Of a stretch of 64,000 bases of DNA, positions 19,069 to 28,655 are shown in pieces. The stretch is from Ignavibacteria bacterium. GTDB taxonomy: Bacteria > Bacteroidota > Ignavibacteria > Kapaibacteriales > UBA4661. The position numbers and the translations under genes were made by a program. Each line of letters starts with the position of its first letter. Position 1 is the stretch's first letter. Under the pieces are notes generated by a model. The model saw nothing but the letters and a program-made list of their open reading frames with translations. It was not told where the DNA came from and made no database searches. The stretch covers positions 1 to 64,000 of the forward strand of contig CANHDJ010000015.1 in assembly GCA_947459425.1 (NCBI GenBank), given 5' to 3'.

Positions 19069-20412
19069 ATGCAACAGCGCCGTCATATTCTCGTCTTTGT
19101 GGCTTTGATACACGTTATCGGAACTGCTCTTCTTCCCGCGCAGTCGCTTGAATCCTTGCGGACAGCGATTGACGAACGCGCCAAAGCAATCGAAAGCAAA
19201 ATGCTGACGTGGCGACGTGATTTTCATCAAAACCCTGAACTCGGAAACCGTGAAAACCGCACCAGCACTATTGTTGCCGAACATCTCAAAAAATTGGGCT
19301 TGGAAGTAAAAACAGGAATCGCCTACACGGGCGTTGTCGGCGTACTCAAAGGCGGCAAGCCGGGTCCTGTGATTGCGCTCCGCGCTGATATGGACGCGCT
19401 GCCCGTTACCGAACAGGTGAACGTGCCATTTGCATCAAAAGCACGAAGCACCTATAATGGTCAAGATGTGGGCGTAATGCACGCCTGCGGACACGACGCA
19501 CATACGGCGATGCTGATGGCTGTTGCCGAAATATTATCGGGCATGAAATCGGATGTGCGTGGTACAGTTAAATTCATTTTCCAACCCGCAGAAGAAGGCG
19601 CTCCCGAAGGCGAAGAAGGCGGTGCAGAATTGATGATAAAGCAGGGTGTTTTGGAAAACCCAACGCCAGATGCAATTTTTGGTTTACATATTTTTGCAGG
19701 TGTGGAGTCCGGCAAAATCACATTTCGTCCGGGACCGACGATGGCGGCGGTTGATTATCTGAAAATTATTATCAAAGGTCGGCAAACGCATGGCGCAAAG
19801 CCGTGGGGCGGTATTGACCCGATTGTCGTATCTTCTCAGGTCGTCATGGGCTTGCAGACCATCGAAAGCCGACAGTTGGACGTAACGAAAGAACCTTCGA
19901 TTATCACCGTCGGCACGATGCACGGTGGCGTACGCAACAATATCATTCCCGACAGCGTAGAGATGACCGGAACCATCCGCAGCTACGACGAAGGAATGCA
20001 AGAGCAGATGCACTCCCGCATCAAGCAAACAAGCGAATATATCGCCAAAGCAAGCGGAGCAAGCGCTGACGTACGCATTCGCAAGCAATATCCCGCAACC
20101 GTGAATGACGACAAACTGACGGCACTTATGTCGCCAACGCTTGTGCGTGTTGCCGGAGCAGCAAACGTAGCCACAGCACAAAAACAAACGGGTGCAGAGG
20201 ATTTCTCTTTTTATCAGAAAAAAATCCCAGGAATGTTTTTCTTTTTGGGCATAACGCCGAAAGAGCTGGTGGCGACAGCAGCAGCGAACCATTCTCCGCA
20301 GTTTTACGTGGACGAACCCGCACTACTTGTTGGTCTCAAAGCCTTAACCAATCTTGTATTTGATTACGCAGCTCTTAGCAAAAACACGTCATCTTCTGGC
20401 GGTACAAAGTAA
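19069..20412 (+). CDS. Exported M20D-family amidohydrolase
   Basis: 447 aa from the ATG at 19069 (a TTG at 19027 adds 14 residues without support). Signal peptide ends near LPAQ (residue 25). Metal ligands of the M20D aminoacylase/IAA-amidohydrolase group are visible: Cys140 and His142 in MHACGHDAHT, Glu175-Glu176 in QPAEEG, His207 in GLHIFAG, and a late His in ANHSPQF. RRDFHQNPELGNRE and ALRADMDALPV are signature blocks. It probably hydrolyses N-acyl or amide bonds of amino-acid conjugates in the periplasm. A 7-bp-stem hairpin at 18871-18904 separates it from the monooxygenase gene. Confidence 0.9.
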   Translation: MQQRRHILVFVALIHVIGTALLPAQSLESLRTAIDERAKAIESKMLTWRRDFHQNPELGNRENRTSTIVAEHLKKLGLEVKTGIAYTGVVGVLKGGKPGPVIALRADMDALPVTEQVNVPFASKARSTYNGQDVGVMHACGHDAHTAMLMAVAEILSGMKSDVRGTVKFIFQPAEEGAPEGEEGGAELMIKQGVLENPTPDAIFGLHIFAGVESGKITFRPGPTMAAVDYLKIIIKGRQTHGAKPWGGIDPIVVSSQVVMGLQTIESRQLDVTKEPSIITVGTMHGGVRNNIIPDSVEMTGTIRSYDEGMQEQMHSRIKQTSEYIAKASGASADVRIRKQYPATVNDDKLTALMSPTLVRVAGAANVATAQKQTGAEDFSFYQKKIPGMFFFLGITPKELVATAAANHSPQFYVDEPALLVGLKALTNLVFDYAALSKNTSSSGGTK

Positions 20413-20471
20413 GATTTGTGGCAGAAACCCAAGCGACCGACTTTCCTTTTATTTCCCATTTTTCTTCGATT

Positions 20472-21551
20472 ATGGCAGAACAGAAAAAAAACTCATTTCT
20501 TAAAACACTTCTCCGTACCGCAATAAGTCTTGCGTTGCTCATTGGCTCAATGGCATTTGCGCTTAAGGATGTGCATAATCTCGGCGAATTACTTGGGGCA
20601 TTTCAGCAAGCAAATTATTGGTGGGTCTTGGCAACGATTCCCGTCATGCTGCTTTCGCACTATCTCCGTGCTTTGCGGTGGATTACGATGATGAAACCCA
20701 TTCAAGACGGCATCCACACGATGAATGCGTTCTCTGGCGTGATGATTGGCTACATGATGAATAATCTCACACCTCGTGGAGGCGAACTCGCCCGCCCATT
20801 TATCCTGAGCCGCCGCGAAAACGTGCGCTTCTCGACAGCGATTGCGACCATTTTAGTAGAGCGGGTGATTGATATTTTGAGTTTGAGCGTTTTTGTGCTT
20901 ATCACATTTTATTATCTGCACGAGAAAATTGCTCGTGTTTTTCCCGAAATAAGCAGCCAATTACTCCTTCGTTTGCTAGTGTTACCCGTGGTAGGCTTGA
21001 TGACATTTATCATTTTGCTTATCACCACCAATATTGGCGAATGGCTGCTGCGGATGTGCGTCAAGCGCTTTTCGGAGAAATGGTACGGCAAACTGCATGG
21101 CTACCTCGAAGCATTTATCAATGGTTTCAGCATCTTTAAATCGCCGGGCTTGTACTGGCGCGTTTTGCTGGAAACGGCAGCAATTTGGGCGTTGTATCTT
21201 GTGCCATTATACTTCATGTTTTTGGCATTTGGCTTTGAGAAAAGCTATAATTTTGGCTGGTTCGATGCAAACGTGCTCCTCACAATGACAACTATCGGTA
21301 TTACGATTGCACCAACACCCGGAGCATGGGGAATTTATCACACGTTTGCCCAAGTCACGCTCGTACAATTTTACGGTATGCCAAGCGAAAAAGCTCTTGC
21401 ATTCGCGTTTGTGGCGCATGGCGTGGGGTATTTCCTCAATATCGCGGTCGGTGGGGTTTTCTTCATGCGCGAACACGCACGCGGCATTTCGTGGCGCTCG
21501 GTTTCCCATGCTGACGAAGTTGTTGCAGCCGATACTCCTTCCAACTCGTAA
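20472..21551 (+). CDS. YbhN/UPF0104 flippase-like membrane protein
   Basis: About 359 aa from the ATG at 20472. Seven to eight hydrophobic segments, with the family's YWWVLATIPVMLLSHYLRALRW start, the NNLTPRGGELARPF block and the TPGAWGIYHT block. This is the lysylphosphatidylglycerol synthase transmembrane (AglD/YbhN) family, thought to move lipids across the inner membrane. There is no C-terminal transferase domain, so it is the membrane part only. It is followed after 9 bp by trmH and probably cotranscribed. Confidence 0.85.
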   Translation: MAEQKKNSFLKTLLRTAISLALLIGSMAFALKDVHNLGELLGAFQQANYWWVLATIPVMLLSHYLRALRWITMMKPIQDGIHTMNAFSGVMIGYMMNNLTPRGGELARPFILSRRENVRFSTAIATILVERVIDILSLSVFVLITFYYLHEKIARVFPEISSQLLLRLLVLPVVGLMTFIILLITTNIGEWLLRMCVKRFSEKWYGKLHGYLEAFINGFSIFKSPGLYWRVLLETAAIWALYLVPLYFMFLAFGFEKSYNFGWFDANVLLTMTTIGITIAPTPGAWGIYHTFAQVTLVQFYGMPSEKALAFAFVAHGVGYFLNIAVGGVFFMREHARGISWRSVSHADEVVAADTPSNS

Positions 21552-21560
21552 TCACGCCTC

Positions 21561-22154
21561 ATGGAATCATTTGTCACGCCAGAACGCGCTGAAAAGCTGC
21601 GCCGCGCACTCGAACGCAAGCAACCAACGCTTACCATCGTTCTCGAAAACGTCCACGACCCGCATAATGTCTCGGCTGTATTGCGATCGTGCGATGCGGT
21701 TGGTGTTGTCGAGGTCTATCTTATTTACAATGGTCGTCAAAAATTTCCCGATTTAGGGGAAAAAAGTTCAGCCAGTGCAAAAAAATGGATAGACATTCAC
21801 CAGTTCACCAACCCCGAAGCCTGCTTTGCCGCACTCCGCGAGTCCGGGTATACGATTTTCACAACCCATATGGCGAGCAATGCTGTTTCGCTCTATAGCC
21901 TTGATTTAACAGGGCGTGTGGCGCTTGTTTTTGGAAATGAGCATAGTGGAGTAAGTGAAGAAGCACTTGCGCTGGCGGATGGGAATTTTCTCATTCCTCA
22001 AGTCGGGATGATTCAAAGTTTGAATATTTCGGTTGCCTGTGCCGTCAGCCTTTTTGAAGCATCTCGACAACGCTGGAAAGACGGGATGTACGATGCGCCG
22101 CAGTTTTCACCCGAAGAATTTGAGGCGAAATTTTTGGATTGGCAAATGCGCTAA
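21561..22154 (+). CDS. trmH: TrmH-type tRNA/rRNA ribose 2'-O-methyltransferase
   Basis: 197 aa SPOUT enzyme. Motif 1 is VLENVHDPHNVSAVLRSCDAVGV, quoted here only by its key residues N and R of NVSAVLR; motif 2 is VFGNEHSGVS; motif 3 is IQSLNISVACAV. The short length and absence of an RNA-binding L30-like domain fit TrmH, which methylates G18 of tRNA, rather than RlmB. The cofactor S-adenosylmethionine binds in the C-terminal knot. Confidence 0.88.
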   Translation: MESFVTPERAEKLRRALERKQPTLTIVLENVHDPHNVSAVLRSCDAVGVVEVYLIYNGRQKFPDLGEKSSASAKKWIDIHQFTNPEACFAALRESGYTIFTTHMASNAVSLYSLDLTGRVALVFGNEHSGVSEEALALADGNFLIPQVGMIQSLNISVACAVSLFEASRQRWKDGMYDAPQFSPEEFEAKFLDWQMR

Positions 22155-22178
22155 AAACTGTGATAAATATAGAATAGG

Positions 22179-23414
22179 TCATACCAGAAACGTTGCTACT
22201 GAAAGTGCGCGATAATCTGTTGAAACAGGGGCAAGCCTTGTGTAAATTCCACCAGTCTGACCGCCAAGCAAATATACACCGTAATTCGGAATAAAGCCGT
22301 CGGGCGTGGGGGCAGCATCAAAAAAGCGTTGAAGAATCCAGCGCGTCGGAATAGCTTGGCGAAGCGATAACAGCCAAATTTCATCGCTCACAGCACAACC
22401 GATAATCACTTCATCTCCTTCGCAGCCATAGTCAGATTTCAATACCCAATCGTCTTTTTCCAACACAGTTACATCGTCAACATCGCATAAACGCACAGTT
22501 TCCGGCACATAGCGGCGAATAGTTTCTTGTGATTCCGGGGAAAATTGTGCGAAGCAACTCCAAAAAAACGCCATCGTGAGTTTGTTCTGCGTCAGCACCG
22601 CACCGAAGGGATTCACCACCTGCAAATACCCATTGGAAGAGGCTTCCAGCAAAAGTGTAATTTCTCGTTCCAGCGGCTCTTCGTCAGGAAATGGTACTCC
22701 ATCTTGCCACACGGATTCGCGCTCTGCCCACCAATCTGTTTTATAGTGACGCAGGGCAATGTTAATGGGCTTTCCAAACATTCCTACTGCCCCACCCTCC
22801 ATTGGATGCAGGTTATATGGCGCTCCCATAACCACCTCAAAACCTGCATTCACAAGCCATTCTTCGTAACACAAAATCATGGATAAATCTTCAGGAATTT
22901 CGGTCGGAAAAATAATACCAATACACTGCGTGGAAGGCGATGGGAGCGGGATATAGGAGCGAAGCATTTCCACAAAACGCTCAGGGAAACGGACATTGGG
23001 ATTTTGCGAAGGAAGGTAATTTGGGGCAAAAAGACTGTTCAACAGCACCGTTTCGGCTTCCCCACTAGGCGTGTCGGAGTTCATTTCGCACATCTGCACC
23101 GTGCCGTCTGTCAGCAAAAACAAGTCCAGACGAGCAATTCCATGCCATGCGCCGCCGGAAGCCAGCCAAAATAAGCGTTCAAAGGGCGTGAGGTCGAAAA
23201 AATCCAAAAGACTCGGGTTATTCAGCACAAGACGGCAAAGTTCATCGTAAAGCGCTCCAATACGCTCTGCTGCTTCGGAAAGTTTGGCATATTCCGTTTG
23301 CGGAAGCAGAAGCGGCTCCATCCGAAAGCGCGGTTTACCTTCTATCCAAGGGTCACTAATGCGGCACGTAGCTTGGAGCGCTTGTGCAAAGGCGTTGTAA
23401 TCAGAAAAGTGCAT
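22179..23414 (-). CDS. Glutathionylspermidine synthase-like ATP-grasp ligase
   Basis: 411 aa from the ATG at 23414 (an upstream in-frame start at 23471 lies in a palindrome). Family marks: CEMNSDTPSGEAE, WWAERESVWQDG, NPFGAVLTQNKLTMAFFW and WVLKSDYGCEGDEVIIG, which together form the ATP-grasp nucleotide and metal site. There is no amidase domain, so it is a synthetase-only member. Many stand-alone members have unknown substrates; peptide-polyamine ligation is the family precedent. Arginine decarboxylase is encoded 24 kb away but there is no local polyamine cluster. Confidence 0.8.
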   Translation of the reverse strand: MHFSDYNAFAQALQATCRISDPWIEGKPRFRMEPLLLPQTEYAKLSEAAERIGALYDELCRLVLNNPSLLDFFDLTPFERLFWLASGGAWHGIARLDLFLLTDGTVQMCEMNSDTPSGEAETVLLNSLFAPNYLPSQNPNVRFPERFVEMLRSYIPLPSPSTQCIGIIFPTEIPEDLSMILCYEEWLVNAGFEVVMGAPYNLHPMEGGAVGMFGKPINIALRHYKTDWWAERESVWQDGVPFPDEEPLEREITLLLEASSNGYLQVVNPFGAVLTQNKLTMAFFWSCFAQFSPESQETIRRYVPETVRLCDVDDVTVLEKDDWVLKSDYGCEGDEVIIGCAVSDEIWLLSLRQAIPTRWILQRFFDAAPTPDGFIPNYGVYLLGGQTGGIYTRLAPVSTDYRALSVATFLV

Positions 23415-23461
23415 AGTTGGACGAAAAAAATGAAGGTAAATATTTACCAATAACGCTTGAC

Positions 23462-23484
23462 TGTTTGGCATTTTCTGCCAAACA
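23462..23484. repeat. 9-bp inverted repeat TGTTTGGCA-N5-TGCCAAACA
   Basis: A perfect palindrome between the glycosyltransferase stop and the ATP-grasp gene start, both on the minus strand. There is no T-run on either side, so an operator or RNA-processing hairpin is more likely than a terminator. Confidence 0.5.
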
Positions 23485-23538
23485 ATACTCTATGAAAAAA
23501 CATCAAGAATGGCGCTATCAGCCTTTTTCAGGTCAAGA

Positions 23539-24633
23539 TTATTGATTGAGCATCTCTTCTACACGCCCCAAATACACCCCGACAATCCCATGAATGCTAT
23601 GATGTCGCCGCACCCACGCTTCTCCGGTAGTACCTAGCGCTTGCCAATTACTCATATTTCGCAGTATATCGCGCAAATCCGCTTCCAGACTCGCTCGGCG
23701 AAGACGTGAGAAGGGATGCGGCTCGCCGCAATGCTGTTCTAAAAATCGCTCAAAATCCGGCATCAATTCTACCGCCGTTGGTATTCCCATTGCAAGGCTT
23801 TCTAGTGCATTTACGCCATAGCCGAGTTCGCCGATTTGGTCAATAAATACGTGGCACATAGCTTTGCGGCGCAATGCTTCAGCGTGTGGGAGATTTTCTA
23901 TCATAACGATTTCTACGGGGAAATCCGATTGAATCCGCTCCAATACTGCAAGAATTTCCCCCGTACCTTTGCCGATGCGGTTTGTTGGAGCGTGTCCGAT
24001 GCGAATGACTTCATGTTGCCTTGGAGGAGCATATTCCACCGAAGGCGCATAATCGGGCGCTTGGTAAGGATACAACAGGAACTGTGCTTCTGGAAATAAC
24101 AGCGTGTGGTCGTATTCAAAGGTAAAGGTGCAAATAGCTTTTTCCTGAACCTCAGTGATAATGCCGCGTGTACGCATATCCGAACCGTAATACATCGTCA
24201 CAATCGGAACAGTCGTTTGAGATAACAGTTGCGGAAAGCGCGTAAAATCATGCCCACCATCGGCAATGATAACATCAAAACTTTCCAAACCGCCCAAATC
24301 CTCAAGCGTCCGTTTGACTCCCGGCAGCCACAGAGCATCGCGGAGACGCAAAAGCGCACCATCAAGTGCGTTGGAAGGTTTCCAGTGCTTTACATCTCCT
24401 TGGTGACGAATATTGCGGATAGGCGTTTTCGCATTGCCACGCACCAGACGGCGTAATTGCTTCATTTGCGGAAGATTGAGCGCAGGAAGCTGTAATGCAA
24501 TATCTTCTTCGTACTTTTGCATCGGTGAAAGCAGCGTTATCAATCGGCTTTCATGCCCACGCCGCCGTTCCTCATGCACAAGCCGCATGGGGATTCCGGC
24601 AAAATTTTCAACCGCAAGATGCAATATCCGCAT
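23539..24633 (-). CDS. Family 4-like glycosyltransferase
   Basis: 364 aa. Begins MRILHLAVENFAGIP with a Rossmann-like N-domain, has VEIVMIENLPHAEALRRKAMCHVFIDQ, and then GYGVNALESLAMGIPTAVEL, the C-domain motif of GT-B enzymes (E-x7-E-like donor site, here with N-A-L-E-S-L-A-M-G-I-P). It transfers a sugar from a nucleotide donor, substrate unknown. Its ATG overlaps the ATG proposed for the divergent OstA-like gene in a shared CATG, leaving no spacer between them. Confidence 0.8.
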   Translation of the reverse strand: MRILHLAVENFAGIPMRLVHEERRRGHESRLITLLSPMQKYEEDIALQLPALNLPQMKQLRRLVRGNAKTPIRNIRHQGDVKHWKPSNALDGALLRLRDALWLPGVKRTLEDLGGLESFDVIIADGGHDFTRFPQLLSQTTVPIVTMYYGSDMRTRGIITEVQEKAICTFTFEYDHTLLFPEAQFLLYPYQAPDYAPSVEYAPPRQHEVIRIGHAPTNRIGKGTGEILAVLERIQSDFPVEIVMIENLPHAEALRRKAMCHVFIDQIGELGYGVNALESLAMGIPTAVELMPDFERFLEQHCGEPHPFSRLRRASLEADLRDILRNMSNWQALGTTGEAWVRRHHSIHGIVGVYLGRVEEMLNQ

Positions 24634-26377
24634 GATACTAAGGATTTTCGGTGAGACATTTTTTCAGCAATATTCGGTCGAGCGCACAAATATACACCGT
24701 GCGGCGGCATTTGCCATAGTTTGTCTTTTTGTATACTCTGCCCACCAAACAGCACTGGCACAAGAAGCTGATGATGTGCAACCCAATCAACCACTGTTCC
24801 TTCAAGCAGAAAAACTCATCGGGAACGCCACAGCATCGGGCTTTGTGCGGGAACTTATCGGCAATGTTGTTCTGACACAGGGCGCTGTTACCATCACCTG
24901 CAACCGCGCTGTGCATTACATCGAACAAAATCGCGCCGATATGTTTGGCAACGTTATTCTGAAACAGGGAACCGTCACCATGAAGGCTGCGCAAGGCAGC
25001 TACGATGGCTTTGCGCGGCAGATTTCCGGTTCCGGGGGCGTGACGCTGCTTGACCGCAACAGCACACTCACCGCCCGTGAAGGCTGGTACTCTGCGGCAA
25101 ACAAGATAGCACGATTTTTTCGTACTGTTTCGATTGAAAATGATTCGCTCATTATTTTTTGCGATACCCTCGAATATCACCGTGCAACACAAAACAGCTA
25201 TGCTTCGGGCAAAGCAAGCGCCATCAGCAAGGTTTCAAGCGCTCTTTTGCAAGCAGATTCGCTCATCAATATCCCGTCGCAGCGCTATTCCCGTATGACG
25301 AGTTACCCCAATAATCCGCCGCCAATGGTGAGCCAGATTGATACCGTCGAGGGCGACAAGCCGGAGCGCTCATTCCAACAATCTCCGAAACAGCCCTCAG
25401 AACGGACTTCTGCAAAAAAAAATACGACGGCATTGCCCGCAAAAAAACAAGCATCCACCAGCGCCACTGCCCAAATCCCCGAAAAACGTTTGGATACACT
25501 CTGCATAACTGGTAATTTGCTGGAAGCGTTTCGTTTGGATACCAGCGAAGTTTATCGCGCCACAGGAAATGTCCAGATGACGCGCCGCCAACTTGCAGGT
25601 CGCGCCAATCTTGGTGTGTACGAAAAAACGTTCAATCGCATTCGACTTCTACCCGATGATGTAAGTATCACAACATCAGCAACAATAACGCCTCAAGAAA
25701 CAGGCAGTCAAGAGACAAATAATCAAGAATCAACCGCCCAAGAACCAAGTAAGCAAGCGGTCAAGCAGCCCCAAAACGAGCGACCAAGACTTTGGCTTGA
25801 TTCCACTCAACTGCGGGCAGATTCTATCATCGTACTACTGGAAGGAAAACGCCTAGAGCGTATCACCGCTAACGGCAATGCTTTTGCAGCCAGCAAAAAT
25901 GATTCGGCGCACCAAGACCGCATAGACCAACTTCAAGGCGAAAACATTATTATTTCGATTCAGCGCGATACGATGCGGTCAGTAGTTGCTGAGGGCAAAG
26001 CCTTTAATCTGTATTTTGGTTCGTCTGATAATGCCGATGGCACAAAACAGCCCGATGGTGCGGTTCGTAATGCTGCCGATACGATAAAAATTCTTTTCGA
26101 TAAAGGCGAAATTGAAACTATTGTTTGGCGCGGAAAAGTCGAGGGTGAATATATTCCAGAGCATATCACCCGAAAACAGCTTTCCACCTTGCGTTTACGC
26201 GGCTTTGCGTGGATGACCGACAGACCAGTTCTTGAGCGCGGCGGCAAACAAGGAGCAAAATCGCAAGGAACAAGTACACAAGGAGCCGCAACGCAATCAA
26301 TCAAGCCGCAAACAGCCAAACCACCACCAAGCAAATCACCAAGCAACCCAACAACGAAACAATCAATATCTCAATGA
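24632..26377 (+). CDS. OstA/LptA-like exported protein
   Basis: 581 aa from the ATG at 24632. A signal sequence ends near ALAQ (residue about 44; the N-terminus before the hydrophobic core is long, so a later start is possible). Residues 55-190 hold the OstA/LptA beta-jellyroll pattern: repeated short strands such as GNVVLTQGAVTITCNRAVHY and GNVILKQGTVTMKA, each shorter than the family's full repeat. A second OstA-like stretch lies near 345-510, after a Ser/Lys-rich linker. The end is a Gln/Ser/Pro/Thr-rich tail. LptA-type proteins carry lipopolysaccharide across the periplasm. The TatD gene follows after 106 bp. Confidence 0.75.
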   Translation: MILRIFGETFFQQYSVERTNIHRAAAFAIVCLFVYSAHQTALAQEADDVQPNQPLFLQAEKLIGNATASGFVRELIGNVVLTQGAVTITCNRAVHYIEQNRADMFGNVILKQGTVTMKAAQGSYDGFARQISGSGGVTLLDRNSTLTAREGWYSAANKIARFFRTVSIENDSLIIFCDTLEYHRATQNSYASGKASAISKVSSALLQADSLINIPSQRYSRMTSYPNNPPPMVSQIDTVEGDKPERSFQQSPKQPSERTSAKKNTTALPAKKQASTSATAQIPEKRLDTLCITGNLLEAFRLDTSEVYRATGNVQMTRRQLAGRANLGVYEKTFNRIRLLPDDVSITTSATITPQETGSQETNNQESTAQEPSKQAVKQPQNERPRLWLDSTQLRADSIIVLLEGKRLERITANGNAFAASKNDSAHQDRIDQLQGENIIISIQRDTMRSVVAEGKAFNLYFGSSDNADGTKQPDGAVRNAADTIKILFDKGEIETIVWRGKVEGEYIPEHITRKQLSTLRLRGFAWMTDRPVLERGGKQGAKSQGTSTQGAATQSIKPQTAKPPPSKSPSNPTTKQSISQ

Positions 26378-26483
26378 AACACTGTTCTACTTGTTTTCGT
26401 AAATCACCCGAAACACCGCGCCCAAGCATTCGCAGAACGGTATGGCGCAAAGGTTTCTCGTTTCACCGTTTTCAAGGAACAGT

Positions 26484-27917
26484 ATGATTGACACCCATTG
26501 CCATCTCGACAATAAGCAATTTGACAGCGACCGCACCGAAGTCATAGAGCGGGCATTCGAGACAGGTATGACGCACCTCGTCATTCCGGCAATCGAACCA
26601 GCGAGGTTTGATGCGGTTTTAGCATTGGCTTCGTCCGATAAGCGGATTTTTTGTGGTATGGGCATTCATCCGCACGATGCCCTAAAAGCCAGTGATGAAG
26701 CGCTTGCCAAGGTCGAAGAACTCAGCTACGGAGAGCGCGTCCGAGCTATTGGCGAAATCGGCTTGGATTATCACTATGATTTTGCCCCACGCGAGGTGCA
26801 GCAAGAGGTATTTCGCAAGCAATTACGCATCGCCAAGCGCCGCAACTTACCAGTGATTGTCCATAACCGCGAATCGGACGAAGATATGATGACAATTCTC
26901 GACAAAGAGCAGGATGGCTCGTTGCGCGGAGTGCTGCACTGCTTTTCTGGTACGCCGGAACAGGCGGAACACGCCGTGCGTCTCGGCTTCCACATCTCCT
27001 TTACCGGAAATATTACCTTCAAAAAATCCCTTCTTTCTGAAACCGTCGCAAGTTTGCCAATGGATACCATCATGATTGAAACCGATGCGCCGTATATGTC
27101 GCCCGTCCCCCATCGCGGTAAACGTAATGAACCAGCATTTGTGCGCCTTGTCGCTGAAAAAGTTGCTGAAATTCGCTCCATGACGCTTGCGGATGTTCTT
27201 GCGCAAACCACGCAAAACGCGATGCGCTTTTTTCAATTAAGCCTAATGGCATTTGTACTCATCGGCACGATGCTGGCAAGCGCCCCCCATCAAGCATTTG
27301 CCCAAACAACACCAGAAGAAGAGGAAGAATATACCGACCCGCCGAATCCGTATAAGAAAATTATTGGTGTTGGTGGTCTTTTGGGGTTGAACTCACTTAC
27401 CGAGTTTACCAGCAAAGGAACCCAACAGAACGATGGGATAGCCGCCGGACCAGGTGCAAGCATCATGGTACACATTGCTGACCGTTGGGCTATCAACGCC
27501 TCCTACGTCTATGGATTGAACCGAACTCCCACTGCCATTGACCCAAGAACAAATAAACCACGCCAAGACAATCCCGACGAACACCAAGCATTCGACCTTT
27601 CGTTGCAGTATGTCGTTAACCCTTGGAATATCGTGAATTTTCATTTTGCAGCTGGTGCATCGTATTTGACGACTCGTTTTAATTTAGAGGAAACGCGAGG
27701 GTATTTCGGATTTCATGCAAACATCATCGGTATCAGTTTGAATCTCAAAACACCTATTGGAATATTTTATCCGGGTTTTGAATACAGAGCAAATATCGTC
27801 TTGGGGTTGAACCAAGATAAATCCTACGGACTCAATGACTCCCGCACTCTCACAGGTTTTATCTTTTCCGTTCCAAGAGCGACGCTCTATTTTTTCCCGA
27901 ATTTTTCTGGTCAATAG
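26484..27917 (+). CDS. TatD-family nuclease fused in frame to an outer-membrane barrel-like protein
   Basis: Start at the ATG at 26484 with AAGGAAC upstream. Residues 1-250 are a complete TatD metal-dependent hydrolase: DTHCHLD, GIHPHD, IGEIGLDYH, VIVHNRE, CFSG and IETDAPYMSP. The frame continues into MRFFQLSLMAFVLIGTML, a signal-peptide-like start (ATG at 27222) ending AFAQ, then about 200 residues with amphipathic strands ending in aromatic FPNFSGQ, typical of small barrel proteins. TatD proteins normally end near here. With one T fewer in the T6 run at 27228-27233, TatD would stop at 27238. So this is either a true fusion, two overlapping genes, or a base-calling error. Confidence 0.8.
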   Translation: MIDTHCHLDNKQFDSDRTEVIERAFETGMTHLVIPAIEPARFDAVLALASSDKRIFCGMGIHPHDALKASDEALAKVEELSYGERVRAIGEIGLDYHYDFAPREVQQEVFRKQLRIAKRRNLPVIVHNRESDEDMMTILDKEQDGSLRGVLHCFSGTPEQAEHAVRLGFHISFTGNITFKKSLLSETVASLPMDTIMIETDAPYMSPVPHRGKRNEPAFVRLVAEKVAEIRSMTLADVLAQTTQNAMRFFQLSLMAFVLIGTMLASAPHQAFAQTTPEEEEEYTDPPNPYKKIIGVGGLLGLNSLTEFTSKGTQQNDGIAAGPGASIMVHIADRWAINASYVYGLNRTPTAIDPRTNKPRQDNPDEHQAFDLSLQYVVNPWNIVNFHFAAGASYLTTRFNLEETRGYFGFHANIIGISLNLKTPIGIFYPGFEYRANIVLGLNQDKSYGLNDSRTLTGFIFSVPRATLYFFPNFSGQ

Positions 27918-27977
27918 CCATACGTTGACCATTGCTAAAGATAACGACTGTAAGCCGTTACTTCAGCACACATCTTC

Positions 27978-28005
27978 ACTCAAAACTTAACACTCAAAAC
28001 TTAAC
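27978..28005. repeat. Tandem 14-bp direct repeat
   Basis: ACTCAAAACTTAAC occurs twice head to tail, ending 15 bp before the upp start. Its role is unknown; it may be simple slippage. Confidence 0.6.
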
Positions 28006-28020
28006 ACTCCCAATCATTCT

Positions 28021-28641
28021 ATGCTCACCGTTCTTGATAATCCGCTTGTTCGGCGCGACATCACGCTTTTGCGCGATAAAACCACCTCCCCTGACCGCTT
28101 CCGTGCCGCAATGCAACGAATCGGAACGGCACTTGCCGTAGAATCTGCAAAATTTCTCGGTCTGCGCACCTTGCGCGTACAAACGCCTTTGGAAGAAACC
28201 GAAGGTTACGATATTGGACATGATGTCATTTTGCTTCCGGTTTTGCGGGCGGGTGTTTCGCTGGTGCAGGCTTTTAGCGACCTTATGCCCGAAGCACGCA
28301 TTGGCTACATTGGTCTGAGTCGCAACGAAAAAACGCTTGCCAACGAAGAATATTACTGCAATATTCCTAAACTCACATCGGATTCACTTGTATTTGTGCT
28401 TGACCCGATGCTGGCAACGGGCGGAAGTATCTGCTCGACGCTCGAACGCCTTGAGGATCTGGGTGCGAAGCGCATCGTGATTGTTTCGGTGATAGCAGCG
28501 CCGGAAGGTGTAAAACGGGTCGAAACGGCTTTTCCCAATATTCAAATTCTCACCTCAACGCTTGACCGTTGCTTGAATGAGCATGGTTTTATCGTGCCGG
28601 GATTGGGCGATGCTGGAGACCGTTATCACGGAACAGTCTAA
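28021..28641 (+). CDS. upp: Uracil phosphoribosyltransferase
   Basis: 206 aa, the usual length. The PRPP-binding loop is LDPMLATGGS, the uracil-binding end is PGLGDAGDRYHGT, and VLRAGVSLVQ and IGLSRNE are also conserved. It makes UMP from uracil and PRPP in the cytoplasm (pyrimidine salvage). It is followed after 14 bp by a sugar ketoisomerase gene, so the two may share a transcript, without a clear metabolic link beyond nucleotide-sugar supply. Confidence 0.95.
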   Translation: MLTVLDNPLVRRDITLLRDKTTSPDRFRAAMQRIGTALAVESAKFLGLRTLRVQTPLEETEGYDIGHDVILLPVLRAGVSLVQAFSDLMPEARIGYIGLSRNEKTLANEEYYCNIPKLTSDSLVFVLDPMLATGGSICSTLERLEDLGAKRIVIVSVIAAPEGVKRVETAFPNIQILTSTLDRCLNEHGFIVPGLGDAGDRYHGTV

Positions 28642-28655
28642 TTTTTTTGTACGCT

